A DNA stretch of 50,065 nt from an uncultured Prevotella sp. Lineage in GTDB: Bacteria > Bacteroidota > Bacteroidia > Bacteroidales > Bacteroidaceae. Below the pieces are notes generated by a model. It saw only the letters and a program-made list of their open reading frames with translations. It did not search any database and was not told the DNA's origin. Location of the stretch: assembly GCA_905236165.1 (NCBI GenBank), contig CAJOOC010000081.1, forward strand, positions 1 to 50,065, read 5' to 3'. This document shows positions 8,901 through 17,000 of this stretch, piece after piece. Position 1 is the first letter of the stretch; every line of letters starts with the position of its first letter. The position numbers and the translations under genes were made by a program.

Positions 8901-9385
8901 TCTTCATTGATGAGGCATACGGTCTGAACGACGGTGCCAACGGCTTCGGCAAGGATGCCATGCCCGTGCTGCTCACCAAACTCATCGACTATAAGGGCAA
9001 GATGGTAAGCATCGCTGCCGGCTATCCCCGCGAGATGCAGCAGTGGATAGACACCAACAGCGGGCTGGAGTCGCGTTATACGAGGAAGATATTCTTTGAG
9101 GACTATACGGGTGAGGAGCTGGCGCAGATTTTCCGTAATATAGTGAAGAGCAACGCACTTCGCATGGACGAGGGTGCCGACGAGGAGATGCTGCACTACT
9201 TCCAGGTGCTGGCCTATCCTGCCAACAAAGGCGCAAACTTCGCCAACGCCCGCGAGGCCCGCAACTACTTTGACCGCGTGAAACTCAACCAAGGACGCCG
9301 CCTGCGCAGCATGATGGCTCTCCCGGGCTTCGACAAAGAAGAACTCTACATACTGCGTCGAGACGATATGATAATACATAATTGA
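5951..9385 (+). CDS. Zinc-ribbon protein with four AAA+ modules (CbbX/SpoVK type)
   Basis: The protein has 1144 residues. It opens with a zinc ribbon (CKACH..CKWCG), followed by a Gly/Ala/Ser linker carrying a repeat-derived insert. Four AAA+ modules follow, with Walker A at 105-112 (GDAGTGKS), 367-374 (GNPGTGKT), 645-652 (GNPGTGKT) and 924-931 (GNPGTGKT). Walker B segments are VLLIEEAEK in module 1 and VLFIDEAY or IFFIDEAY in modules 2-4. Modules 2-4 resemble the CbxX/CfqX (rubisco activase CbbX, SpoVK, EccA) clade; module 1 is divergent. Such ATPases remodel protein complexes as hexamers. Three bases separate it from the kinase stop, which indicates coupled translation. The substrate is unknown and probably a partner in this operon. 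Family proteins usually have one or two modules, so four is long. Confidence 0.9.
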   Translation: MKECKACHRQNNDTATYCKWCGTLMSTGAAGAGGGACDDIAGSQTGAASHAGGGSQTGTGLDCLVDKDVIKKSLTEIVAKAKKWADNFMRRGTKGRMELSFVITGDAGTGKSTVAKAITQELYKAGLVPSDQPKVVYPLDYSNFVDDIDTNIKSIGNGVLLIEEAEKLVPEGQAVDVSPIDHILTHITNWRQDSEKPIVVFTGTQRLAKFFKSNPNAAAAVNYFFNTEEISPDGLTEITRRILSQDYKLTLSDDALQKLRRIYLNDHRNPADAKGANGHNASKRAYNIQLKCIEKDVADGAVGADMVEGKEFVPKTFNDVMADFDKYVGVDEIKSCLRSIANSLQEERLAKGPDAKIELTDHFLFLGNPGTGKTTMARLFADALKALGALPSGHLVEVSRADLISQYVGETPKMVTKCFDKAMGGVLFIDEAYSLKNGEHDSIGQEAIDTMIQLAENRRGQLVVILAGYTKEMGEFQQANSGIASRFNRIVNFRDYTGKELTEIFRQMVKHSEEGYTLSEDAEQQVGAFFDKMYLGRTRTFGNAREVRNAYQSAVQRLKDRNAKLREEGHLDPSMQRVITMRDIEGETADTASIDDILSSLDDMIGMDGVKRQLRAIANRVKQDKLRSLRGGKATQPKIHFIITGNPGTGKTVVAKKLGSVLKAMGVLTKGHVVERERRTLLDSYANSAAINMDKAVDEAMGGVLFIDEAYNLIPMNTPGEKDKSGTEAVEALMTRMENDAGKFVCVIAGYKAEIDEFVANANPGLKRRFTYRIHIDDYSVENLVDIFKMHAGKEGFELSKAAEELLFKKVEEMVTMKDKNFGNAGEMVNLLNAVKDRQSERLSTLLSDPTEEQLFTFEPEDIPYEAPKKIDVSECLRELDQLVGLSSVKDAVRELADTLIIERERNQGQGRPNINLDHYLFLGNPGTGKTTVARIMGNIFYSLGLLPSNKVVEVTTKDLIAPYVGQTAPKTEQMIDRALGGIFFIDEAYGLNDGANGFGKDAMPVLLTKLIDYKGKMVSIAAGYPREMQQWIDTNSGLESRYTRKIFFEDYTGEELAQIFRNIVKSNALRMDEGADEEMLHYFQVLAYPANKGANFANAREARNYFDRVKLNQGRRLRSMMALPGFDKEELYILRRDDMIIHN
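6057..6084. repeat. TCTGCGAT..ATCGCAGA palindrome, in frame in the AAA+ gene
   Basis: CCTGCGATGATATCGCAGG followed by CTCTCAGAC is an inverted-repeat unit related to copies at 19763, 28989 and 35012. Here it codes for part of the linker between the zinc ribbon and the first AAA+ module, ahead of two GSQTG repeats. Confidence 0.6.
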
Positions 9386-9387
9386 AC

Positions 9388-9506
9388 CTCACCCCTAACC
9401 CCTCTCCCAAGGAGAGGGGGACAATCTGCCCTCTCCCTCCCCTTGAGAGGGTTGGGAAGGGAGCTTATCTTTCAATTTTCAATTTTCAACTTTCAATTTT
9501 CAATAC
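9388..9506. repeat. CCCTCTCC/GGAGAGGG palindromic repeat plus AATTTTC heptamers
   Basis: The whole gap between the AAA+ and FHA genes is repeat: CCCTCTCCCAAGGAGAGGG, a second inverted copy (CCTCCCCTTGAGAGGG), then five AATTTTC-like heptamers ending just before the FHA start codon. The hairpin could reduce transcription into the last two genes. No separate promoter is visible. Confidence 0.75.
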
Positions 9507-10100
9507 ATGGCAATATGTCCAAAATGCAATAAGCAGATAGATGACGACAGTTATTTCTGCGAGCACTGTGGCACGAAGCTATATGCCTGCCCCAAGTGTC
9601 ATATCATAGGCAAGGGCAAGGGAAGGTGCTGTGGCCGTTGTGGAAGCCTGTTGGTAGAGGCCTCCTCAATAGGTAATGACACTACCCCCGCACCTTCAAC
9701 AATACCGAATGTATCACCGTCGCAGCCGGCAAACGGGAACTTTAACGATCAGAAGACCTGTAACGCCAATGCCCCGGCTCCTGCTGACAATATCGAAGAC
9801 CTCGGTTATATCCCTGGGTCCCTCTATTGCGCAGCTATGAACACCCGCATACAACTTATTGACGGTGCACTGATAGGCCGCACCCAGGGACAGTATGCTT
9901 CGCAGCTCGGCACCTTCAACTATATCTCAGGTCGGCATGCCGTGCTGCAGATGACTCCTAATGGCTGGACCATCACCGACGTGGGCTCAACCAACGGTAC
10001 GAAGGTCAACGGCATCCGTACCACACCCAATGTTCCGATGCCTTTCCGTATGGGAGACATCGTGAGAATTGCCAATACCTATGACTTCAAAGCAGAGTAG
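9507..10100 (+). CDS. Zinc-ribbon FHA-domain protein
   Basis: This 197-residue protein has two N-terminal zinc ribbons (Cys4/7/18/21 and 28/31/42/45), a Pro/Asn-rich linker and a C-terminal FHA domain at about 105-195. The phospho-Thr binding signature is complete: Gly124-Arg125, Ser141-x-x-His144 and the DVGSTNGT segment at 158-165. FHA domains bind phosphothreonine peptides, so this protein is the probable reader of the kinase's products, tethering them through its ribbons. It ends two bases before the phosphatase start. The partner is inferred; the Thr-rich kinase tail is an attractive candidate. Confidence 0.9.
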   Translation: MAICPKCNKQIDDDSYFCEHCGTKLYACPKCHIIGKGKGRCCGRCGSLLVEASSIGNDTTPAPSTIPNVSPSQPANGNFNDQKTCNANAPAPADNIEDLGYIPGSLYCAAMNTRIQLIDGALIGRTQGQYASQLGTFNYISGRHAVLQMTPNGWTITDVGSTNGTKVNGIRTTPNVPMPFRMGDIVRIANTYDFKAE

Positions 10101-10102
10101 CT

Positions 10103-10828
10103 ATGAAAATAAGAATAGATGCGGTAAGCGACGTGGGATGCGTTCGCACCAACAATGAAGACATGGCTCTCATCTTCGGAGAGCAGCTTCGTGATGACAC
10201 GATGAAGATAACCTTCGAGCTGCGTGACGATGAGCGCTTCACGGCCATCGTGGCCGACGGTATGGGCGGCTACGAGCGGGGTGAGGAAGCCTCGGCAATG
10301 GCTACGGAGTCGTTTGAGAAATTCCTTAACGGCCTTGCACCAGACCTTGACGATAGCGCCATAGTGATGGCTCTGAAGAAATGGTGTCAGCAGATTAATG
10401 CAGAGATTCTCGCTGCTGCGTCCGGATCGGGCATGGGCACCACCTTCACGGGTATCCTCACTTACGGCGGACACGTCTTTGTGGTCAATATCGGAGACAG
10501 CCGCACGTACCGTCTGCGCTACGACTATCTCAAGCAGCTCACTACCGACCATTCTGAGCGTGAGCGAATGGGTGACGAGTCCGTGCCCTCCAACCTTATT
10601 TATAATGCCCTTGGCGCCGAGGGAGCCTTCATCGATGTGCTGCAGACGAAGATTGTGGCGGGCGATAAGTTCATCGTCTGCTCTGACGGCCTGACAGACA
10701 TGATCGGCGATGAGGCAATAGAGAAAATCCTCTCCCAGGGAGGCGATGCCGACGCCCTCGTAGCCGCCGCCAAAGAAGCTGGAGGACTGGACAACATAAC
10801 CGTAATAATAATGGAGGTGGCTGAATAG
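10103..10828 (+). CDS. PP2C-family Ser/Thr protein phosphatase
   Basis: This 241-residue protein is a single PP2C domain of normal minimal size with the metal-binding residues in place: RTNNED (Glu19/Asp20), VADGMGG (Asp52/Gly53), SDG (Asp195) and DNIT (Asp230). It hydrolyses phospho-Ser/Thr with Mn/Mg. The start is two bases after the FHA stop. As the last gene of the operon it probably reverses the kinase. It resembles the PppA/PrpC/Stp type, without any extra sensor domain. Confidence 0.92.
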   Translation: MKIRIDAVSDVGCVRTNNEDMALIFGEQLRDDTMKITFELRDDERFTAIVADGMGGYERGEEASAMATESFEKFLNGLAPDLDDSAIVMALKKWCQQINAEILAAASGSGMGTTFTGILTYGGHVFVVNIGDSRTYRLRYDYLKQLTTDHSERERMGDESVPSNLIYNALGAEGAFIDVLQTKIVAGDKFIVCSDGLTDMIGDEAIEKILSQGGDADALVAAAKEAGGLDNITVIIMEVAE

Positions 10829-10887
10829 CTCATTGCAGCACCAGAGGCGCGTTTCCTTGTGGTTTTCACGCCATTCTCCACCCTTTG

Positions 10888-10907
10888 CGATAGATTTTAC
10901 CCTATCG
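10888..10907 (+). terminator. Weak hairpin after the phosphatase gene
   Basis: CGATAG (10888-10893) pairs with CTATCG (10902-10907) around an 8-nt loop. No T-run follows, so an intrinsic terminator is doubtful. It lies in the 131-bp gap before the GH3 gene. Confidence 0.25.
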
Positions 10908-10924
10908 GGTTTATGGAAAAGGTG

Positions 10925-10932
10925 TAATTTTG
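10925..10932 (+). promoter_or_regulatory. -7 box of the GH3/pectinesterase operon
   Basis: TAATTTTG followed by CA fits TAnnTTTG. It overlaps an in-frame upstream start at 10930, which argues that translation begins at the later ATG at 10960. A TTG element at the expected distance is not clear. Confidence 0.5.
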
Positions 10933-10959
10933 CACCCACATATAATTCGTAAACCCAAT

Positions 10960-13900
10960 ATGATACAGACCTATCGCAATTTTTTCGTTTACTCTTTCAT
11001 GGTGCTTCTGGGTTCTGCCACGACGGCAGTGGCCCAGATGCTCCCGTATCAGGACCCAAGTCTCAGTTTCCATGACCGTGCCGTTGACCTGGTCAGCCGT
11101 CTCTCCCTTGAGGAGAAGGCATCGCAGCTGGGCAACTATGTTGATGCCGACATCAACCGCGCCGACTATGGCGGCACCGGGCGTGTGGTGCTGCCCTCCT
11201 ACCAGTATTGGAACGAGGCACTGCACGGCGTGGCCCGCTCAGGAGCCGCTACCAGCTTCCCTGAGTCGAAGGCCATGTCGGCCACATGGGACAGACAGCT
11301 CATATACGACTGCGCCTCGGCCATCAGCGATGAGGCGCGTATATATAATAATGTATATAAGAAGGGACTGAACTACTGGTGTCCCACCATCAACATGAGC
11401 CGCGACCCGCGTTGGGGACGCGACGAGGAGAATTATGGCGAGGACCCTTTCCTGGCCGGACAGCTGGCCGTGCAGTTCATCAAGGGCATGCAGGGTGAAC
11501 AGACTGCGGAGAACCCGTATTTTAAGACCATAGCCTGCGCGAAACATTTCGCCGCGAACAACTATGAGCAGGGTCGTCAGGGCTCTACTTCGTTCGTCTC
11601 GGAGCGCATGCTGCGCGAATACTATCTCCCTGCCTTTGAGATGTGTGTGAAGGAAGGTGACGTGAGGAGCATCATGTCTTCTTACAACGCCCTCAGCACT
11701 GATCCCAATGAGAAGAACGCCGCCGGCATAGGCTTTGGCGACCCTGGTGCACGCGGCAAGGTCTATGGCGGTAAGCCCAATGCCATGAACGACTGGCTGC
11801 TCACCAGCATCCTGCGCGATGAGTGGGGCTTCAAGGGCTACGTGACGAGCGACTGTGCCGGAGTGAGCTGCATCTACCGTTATGTGAAGCACTTCTACTT
11901 TGGCAATAACTACGGCACGTATACCGACGATGCCGGAGATATCAACGACATGTATATGGCCGTCTCGACGGCGGCATCCATCAAGGCCGGCAACGACATC
12001 AACTGTGAGTTTATGAACCGCACTTCCGTATTCCAGACTGCTGTGCAGCAGGCCGTGGAGGATGGCTTGCTGACCGTGGAGGAGCTTGACAGGGCCCTCG
12101 TAAGGGTGTTGGAGACACGTTTTGCCCTGGGCGAGTTTGATGACAACTGCCCCTGGCGCAATGTGCCGGCATCGAAGCTGGAGTGTGAGGAGTACCAGCA
12201 GCTGGCGCTGAAGGCTGCGCAGGAGAGTATCGTGTTGCTGAAGAATAGCCCCCTCCCAACCTCCACCAAGGGGGAGGAGACGTTGCTGCCCCTCTCGGCA
12301 GGCAAGACCATAGCCCTCATAGGCCCTTACGCCGATGCTATCATGCTGGGCGACTATAGCGGTACGCCCACACACACCACGACACCGTTCCAGGCCGTTG
12401 CGAAGAAGATGAACTTCTCTCTTAGCGACGGTACGTATAAGTTCAATGCCTATGACCGTCTGGGCTATGCCAAGCGCGGCGAGACGAAGTTCAAGGGAGC
12501 TGACGTGGTGGAGAATACCGCTTCTGGCGACTGGATGGTCTTTGAGGAGATAGACTTTGGAGCCGGCTGCTCAAGCCTCACTATCAACTGCTCCACGAAG
12601 AGCGGCAGCGGTGAGGGTACCGTGAACTTCTATCTCGATGCCGACGATGCCTCTGTGGGCAGCCTCACCGAGGCCGATGCCGCCGTGAGCGTGAGCAACA
12701 GCAGCATCGCAGCAGGAGGATGGACCACATACAAGGATATAACGGTCAGCCTCGATCCAGCCCAGTTCAAGGGCAAGCACAAGGTGACGGTGAAGTTCAT
12801 CGGCACACAGAGCTATGTGGGCAACTGGAAGACCTTCCGTTTCTATACCAAGGGCGCGGAACCCCTTGAGACCCAGGGCCCGTTGTATATGCTCACCACC
12901 TCGGGCGGCGTAAACGAGAAGGCTTCGGCGGAGATGATACAGCGCGCCGTTGCCGTAGCACAGAGAGCCGATGTGGTGGTGTTCCTTGGTGGTACCGACT
13001 ATAGCAAGCCCGACGACCACGCCACCGGCACGGAGAGCCACGACCGCTTCATCATCACCCTGCCGGGCAATCAGGAAGAGCTGCTGAAGGCTATCTATGA
13101 GGTGAACAAGAATGTGGTGCTGGTTCTGGAGTCGAACTCCTCTCTCGATATCACATGGGCAAAGGAGAACGTTCCCGCCATCATGGCTGCCTGGTATGGT
13201 GGTCAGGCACAGGGACAGGCCATCTGCGATGTGCTCTTCGGCGATGTGAACCCCTCGGGCAAGCTCACCTCCACATGGTACAACAACCTCGGAGAACTGC
13301 CCAGCGAGAGCGACTCAAAGTATAAGAACAACGGCATGCTGGAGTATGACATAGACCAGTGGGGCTACACCTATATGTATTATGGTCGCGGCACAGGGGG
13401 CAATGTGGCCCGTCAGGCCGAGAAACCTATGTACCCCTTCGGATACGGACTTTCATATACCACGTTTGAGTACGGGAACGATAACGTTAACGGGAACGGA
13501 AACGATGACTCTTCACTCTTCACCCTTAGTTTTTCACTTAAAAACACTGGTACGCGCAAGGGTGCAGAGGTGGTGCAGGTATATGCCAGCTTCCCTGGCA
13601 GCAGCGTCAGCCACCGTCCCACACGCAAGCTCGTAGGTTTTGAGCGTGTAGAACTGGAGCCGGGTGAGACGAAGACCGTCACCATCCCCGTGCGTGAGAA
13701 GGAACTGGCATACTATGACGAGGCTACCCACACCTGGCAGGTTGAGGGCGGCACGGTGAAACTGTCCATCGGGTCTTCCTCTGACGACGAGCGCCTCAGC
13801 ACCACCATTACCACCACAGCCCATAAGCTTGCCGATACATACCTCAGCGACAGTGGCACAGGGATAAAGAATGTTAACGGGAACGATAACGTTAACGGGA

Positions 13901-14037
13901 ACGATAACGTTAACGGGAACAATGTTCAATCTTCAACAATCTACAACCTTAACGGCACAGCCGTAGGAACTGCCAACAAACTGCAGTCACTGCCAAAAGG
14001 CATATATATCCTCAACGGACAGAAACAAACCAACTAA
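10960..14037 (+). CDS. Secreted GH3 beta-xylosidase/beta-glucosidase
   Basis: The protein has 1025 residues from the ATG at 10960, beginning with a signal peptide that ends near AVAQ. The GH3 N-terminal barrel carries the nucleophile in VTSDCAG (Asp298). A CBM6-like beta domain is inserted at about residues 525-640. The GH3 C-terminal and Fn3-like domains follow, and then a YNLNG..KGIYILNG tail typical of exported Bacteroidales proteins. It should release terminal sugars from plant oligosaccharides in the periplasm or at the surface; the sequence context YVTSDCAGVSC fits the xylosidase-like branch. It forms an operon with the pectinesterase (15-bp gap). Repeat-derived inserts appear at about residue 431 (PLPTSTKGEE), in the Fn3-like part, and before the tail. 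Confidence 0.88.
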   Translation: MIQTYRNFFVYSFMVLLGSATTAVAQMLPYQDPSLSFHDRAVDLVSRLSLEEKASQLGNYVDADINRADYGGTGRVVLPSYQYWNEALHGVARSGAATSFPESKAMSATWDRQLIYDCASAISDEARIYNNVYKKGLNYWCPTINMSRDPRWGRDEENYGEDPFLAGQLAVQFIKGMQGEQTAENPYFKTIACAKHFAANNYEQGRQGSTSFVSERMLREYYLPAFEMCVKEGDVRSIMSSYNALSTDPNEKNAAGIGFGDPGARGKVYGGKPNAMNDWLLTSILRDEWGFKGYVTSDCAGVSCIYRYVKHFYFGNNYGTYTDDAGDINDMYMAVSTAASIKAGNDINCEFMNRTSVFQTAVQQAVEDGLLTVEELDRALVRVLETRFALGEFDDNCPWRNVPASKLECEEYQQLALKAAQESIVLLKNSPLPTSTKGEETLLPLSAGKTIALIGPYADAIMLGDYSGTPTHTTTPFQAVAKKMNFSLSDGTYKFNAYDRLGYAKRGETKFKGADVVENTASGDWMVFEEIDFGAGCSSLTINCSTKSGSGEGTVNFYLDADDASVGSLTEADAAVSVSNSSIAAGGWTTYKDITVSLDPAQFKGKHKVTVKFIGTQSYVGNWKTFRFYTKGAEPLETQGPLYMLTTSGGVNEKASAEMIQRAVAVAQRADVVVFLGGTDYSKPDDHATGTESHDRFIITLPGNQEELLKAIYEVNKNVVLVLESNSSLDITWAKENVPAIMAAWYGGQAQGQAICDVLFGDVNPSGKLTSTWYNNLGELPSESDSKYKNNGMLEYDIDQWGYTYMYYGRGTGGNVARQAEKPMYPFGYGLSYTTFEYGNDNVNGNGNDDSSLFTLSFSLKNTGTRKGAEVVQVYASFPGSSVSHRPTRKLVGFERVELEPGETKTVTIPVREKELAYYDEATHTWQVEGGTVKLSIGSSSDDERLSTTITTTAHKLADTYLSDSGTGIKNVNGNDNVNGNDNVNGNNVQSSTIYNLNGTAVGTANKLQSLPKGIYILNGQKQTN
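12249..12279. repeat. Partial CCCTCC/GGAGG palindrome inside the GH3 gene
   Basis: CCCCCTCCCAACC..CCAAGGGGGAGG is a degenerate copy of the G/C palindrome family. It is read in frame as a short surface loop, between VLLKNS and LLPLSAGKTIA, that GH3 enzymes normally lack. Confidence 0.55.
13474..13503. repeat. GGGAAC/GATAAC/GTTAAC hexamer array in GH3 Fn3-like domain
   Basis: Five six-base units code for GNDNVNGNGN within a TTFEYG..LSFSLKNTG strand pair. It belongs to the same family as the arrays at 13873, 17806, 32829, 37355, 38426, 38943 and 42866. Confidence 0.8.
13873..13920. repeat. Eight-unit hexamer array before the GH3 C-terminal tail
   Basis: Units GTTAAC, GGGAAC and GATAAC alternate eight times and code for VNGNDN repeats directly before the STIYNLNG tail. 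Confidence 0.88.
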
Positions 14038-14052
14038 CATACTGCTATAACA

Positions 14053-17000
14053 ATGAGACTAAAAACAACTCTTGCAGCCTTACTGTTGCCTTTGGTGATG
14101 CTGGCTGCCAACACCGTCACCATCCCCACGGCATCGGGGACGTTCATTGACTGGAATGACTGCGACCTCACCGCAGCCACTGTAGAGAACAGCGGCGCGA
14201 ACATCGGTTCTACAGGTAAGAACACAGTGGCCACGTTCACTCTGAACAACACCAACGTGCAGGACTACATCCTAACCTTTGCCACCGGCTCAAAGTACGA
14301 GGCAACCATCCTCGTAACCCTAACCAATACTGCTACCGATGCTGTGGCACTCAGCAAAAGTGTAACAGTAGAGAATACGGGCAGCTGGACCCCATCAACC
14401 ATCAACAACATCCTCCTGTCACAACTCCCTGCCGGCACCTACGAACTGAAGATGCAGGTTACGGCAGCCACGTCATACGCAGGCAATTGGGGCAAGCTGG
14501 CCGTTTATAGCACAGACGGCTACAACAGCATTCCCGGTACTATAGCCGTTGCCACTGGCGGATATGGCGGCGGGGCACGCCTTGAGAACAACGATACCAA
14601 CGTCGGTTGGATATCAAACAACACATCAGCCACATACAGCTTCATCTGTTCGCAGGCCGGTGTATATAAGATGACCATCCCCATGACACGCTATGGAGAT
14701 GGTACCATCACCACCATCGTAACGGACGAAGAGACAGGCATAGAAGAGGCGCGGGGCACGTGGACAGTGACCAATGCCTCAGACTACGCTCCCACTGATG
14801 TGCCTATCGAGGGCGAGCTGACCACAGGCATGAAGACACTCACCATGCAGTTTGCCACTACATCAAGCTTCCTCTTCAACTATAAAGACTTTGAGGTAGT
14901 GCGTCTATGCGACCACTATGCCAAGATCAACGGTGTGTCATTGTCAGGCCAGACCGTAACGACAGGCGATGACAGCGACTGGTATTGCCAGTTGCCTGCC
15001 TCATACGATGCAACAACCACCTTCAGTGTACTTGTGCAGAGCGGCACGGTGAGCGTCACTCGGGCAGATGGCAGTGCGAATGCTGTTGACGTGACTGATA
15101 ACGGTGACGGCACGTTTACCATGCCTACACCTGCTCCCGGCTCTGCCACAACGGTTACTATGACCCTCACCCCGGATGCCGATGCTGCTTCCAGCAAGAC
15201 AGAATACACCTTCAAGCTCTTCCGCATCGGTGAGATTTCCTTGACAGACGTACTCGTTGATGACATCAGCATTGACGTTCTGAGCGAAATGAACAGCAAT
15301 CAGTCTGCAACATACAATGACTGCTATACTGCCGTGCCTACGGTAAAGGTGAAGGTGGTTGACGGTTCGGTTGTTACAGCTCCGGCCCCTACCATTGATG
15401 GAGCACAAGCCACTTATAGCATAAGCGTGGAAATGGCGGGTCAGACTAAGAACTATACCCTTGTCATCAATGGCCTGAACATCTATGAGGCTGGCGAGGC
15501 TGACGAGAAGGTGGAACTGAAATACACCACTGAGGGCAATGACAAAACCAACAACATTTGGAGCAATGGCCTCTACAGCCTCACTCCAATCGGTGATGGT
15601 TGGTCAAACAGTGGTTTCAAGATGAAGAGCAACAGCACAAACACACTCTCAATGCCAAGCGATGTCAAGGTAAAGCAATTCATCATACATCAGTTCAGCG
15701 ACAACTATGCCCCAGGCTCCTTCGGAACCATTACCAGCGAAGGCATGACGGCCTACATCCCGGCAAAGCACAACTTTGTGAATGGTCAGCAGTACGACCT
15801 CGTCATAAACCTTGAAGGCCACGAGGCAGGCACACCTATCGTCTTCACCCTCAACGACGGCTCACAGCCTACGGGTTGGTTCGAACTGACAATAGAAAAG
15901 CAGGCCATCACCACAGCTCCTACGGTACAGAGCCAGAGCGTGACGGTGGTCAATAACCACGCCGTAGTATCCCTCACTTTCGACCGTGAGATGACCAGCA
16001 CCACAGCAACCATCAATGGTGGCAACGTAACGGCAGAGGGCGGCTCGGCCACGCTCGACTTCGCTGTATGGAATCTTGACTATGACAATAGCTATACCCT
16101 CACCATCCCAGCCGGAGCAGCCAAGGATACATATAACAATGCCAACGCAGAATCCATCAATGTGGCTGTGAATACAGAGGCAAAGGCTGTTACAGAGAAG
16201 CAGGCTTACGACTATGTGGTAGGTACTGCAGAGGAGTTCTCTGCTGCCGTTGCAGCCGTGAATAGTTCAAACAGCACTGCTGCAGCAGCCCGTAAGACCA
16301 TCTTCGTCAAGAACGGCGACTATGACTTCGGTGCTGTAGAGCAGCGCATCACGGGCTATAATGTATCTCTCATCGGCGAGAGCCGCGATGGTGTCATACT
16401 GCATGGCAACCGCAGTGGTATCTCTAACCCCGTCCTCAACCTGCGCGACCGTACAGGCTTCTATCTGCAGGACCTCACCGTGCGTAACGATTGCGATTAT
16501 GGTGCTCCTAAGACTGGCGATTTCAAGGGCGTAGCCGTTGCCATCTATGGCGGCGATAAGACCATTATGAAGAATGTTCGCATGCTCTCCAATCAGGACA
16601 CTCAGGTGACGGGACATCGTGCTTACTTTGAGAACTGTGAGATACACGGCACTGTTGACTTCATCTGTGGTGGCGGCGACAATTTCTATTATAACACCGC
16701 CCTCGTTTTGGAGGATCGTAACGGTAACGTTATCAGCGCTCCTTCCACCAGTTCATCACTCAAGTGGGGCTATGTCTTCCAGCATTGTACCGTAAGTGCC
16801 GTTGAAGGTGCTACATCAGTGGTTGACGGCAGCTGGAACCTCGGGCGTCCTTGGCAGAACACGCCACGTGCTACATACCTCAACACCACGATGAACGTGC
16901 TTGCCTCTGCTGGTGGATGGGCTGCTATGAGCACCTTGCCTACCTATTTCTATGAGTATAACTCAATGAAGGCTGACGGTAGTGCCGTTGACCTCTCCGA

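Noticed and set aside
1361..10828. Type VI or type VII secretion locus, suggested by kinase/FHA/PP2C and CbbX (EccA-like) proteins
   Set aside because: No VipA/B, Hcp, TssM, EssC or WXG100-type genes are seen in the window; the zinc ribbons and four AAA+ modules do not match those systems.
10884..10932. Full two-part promoter upstream of GH3 using TTTG at 10884
   Set aside because: The spacer to TAATTTTG is 37 bp, far beyond the usual 19-20.
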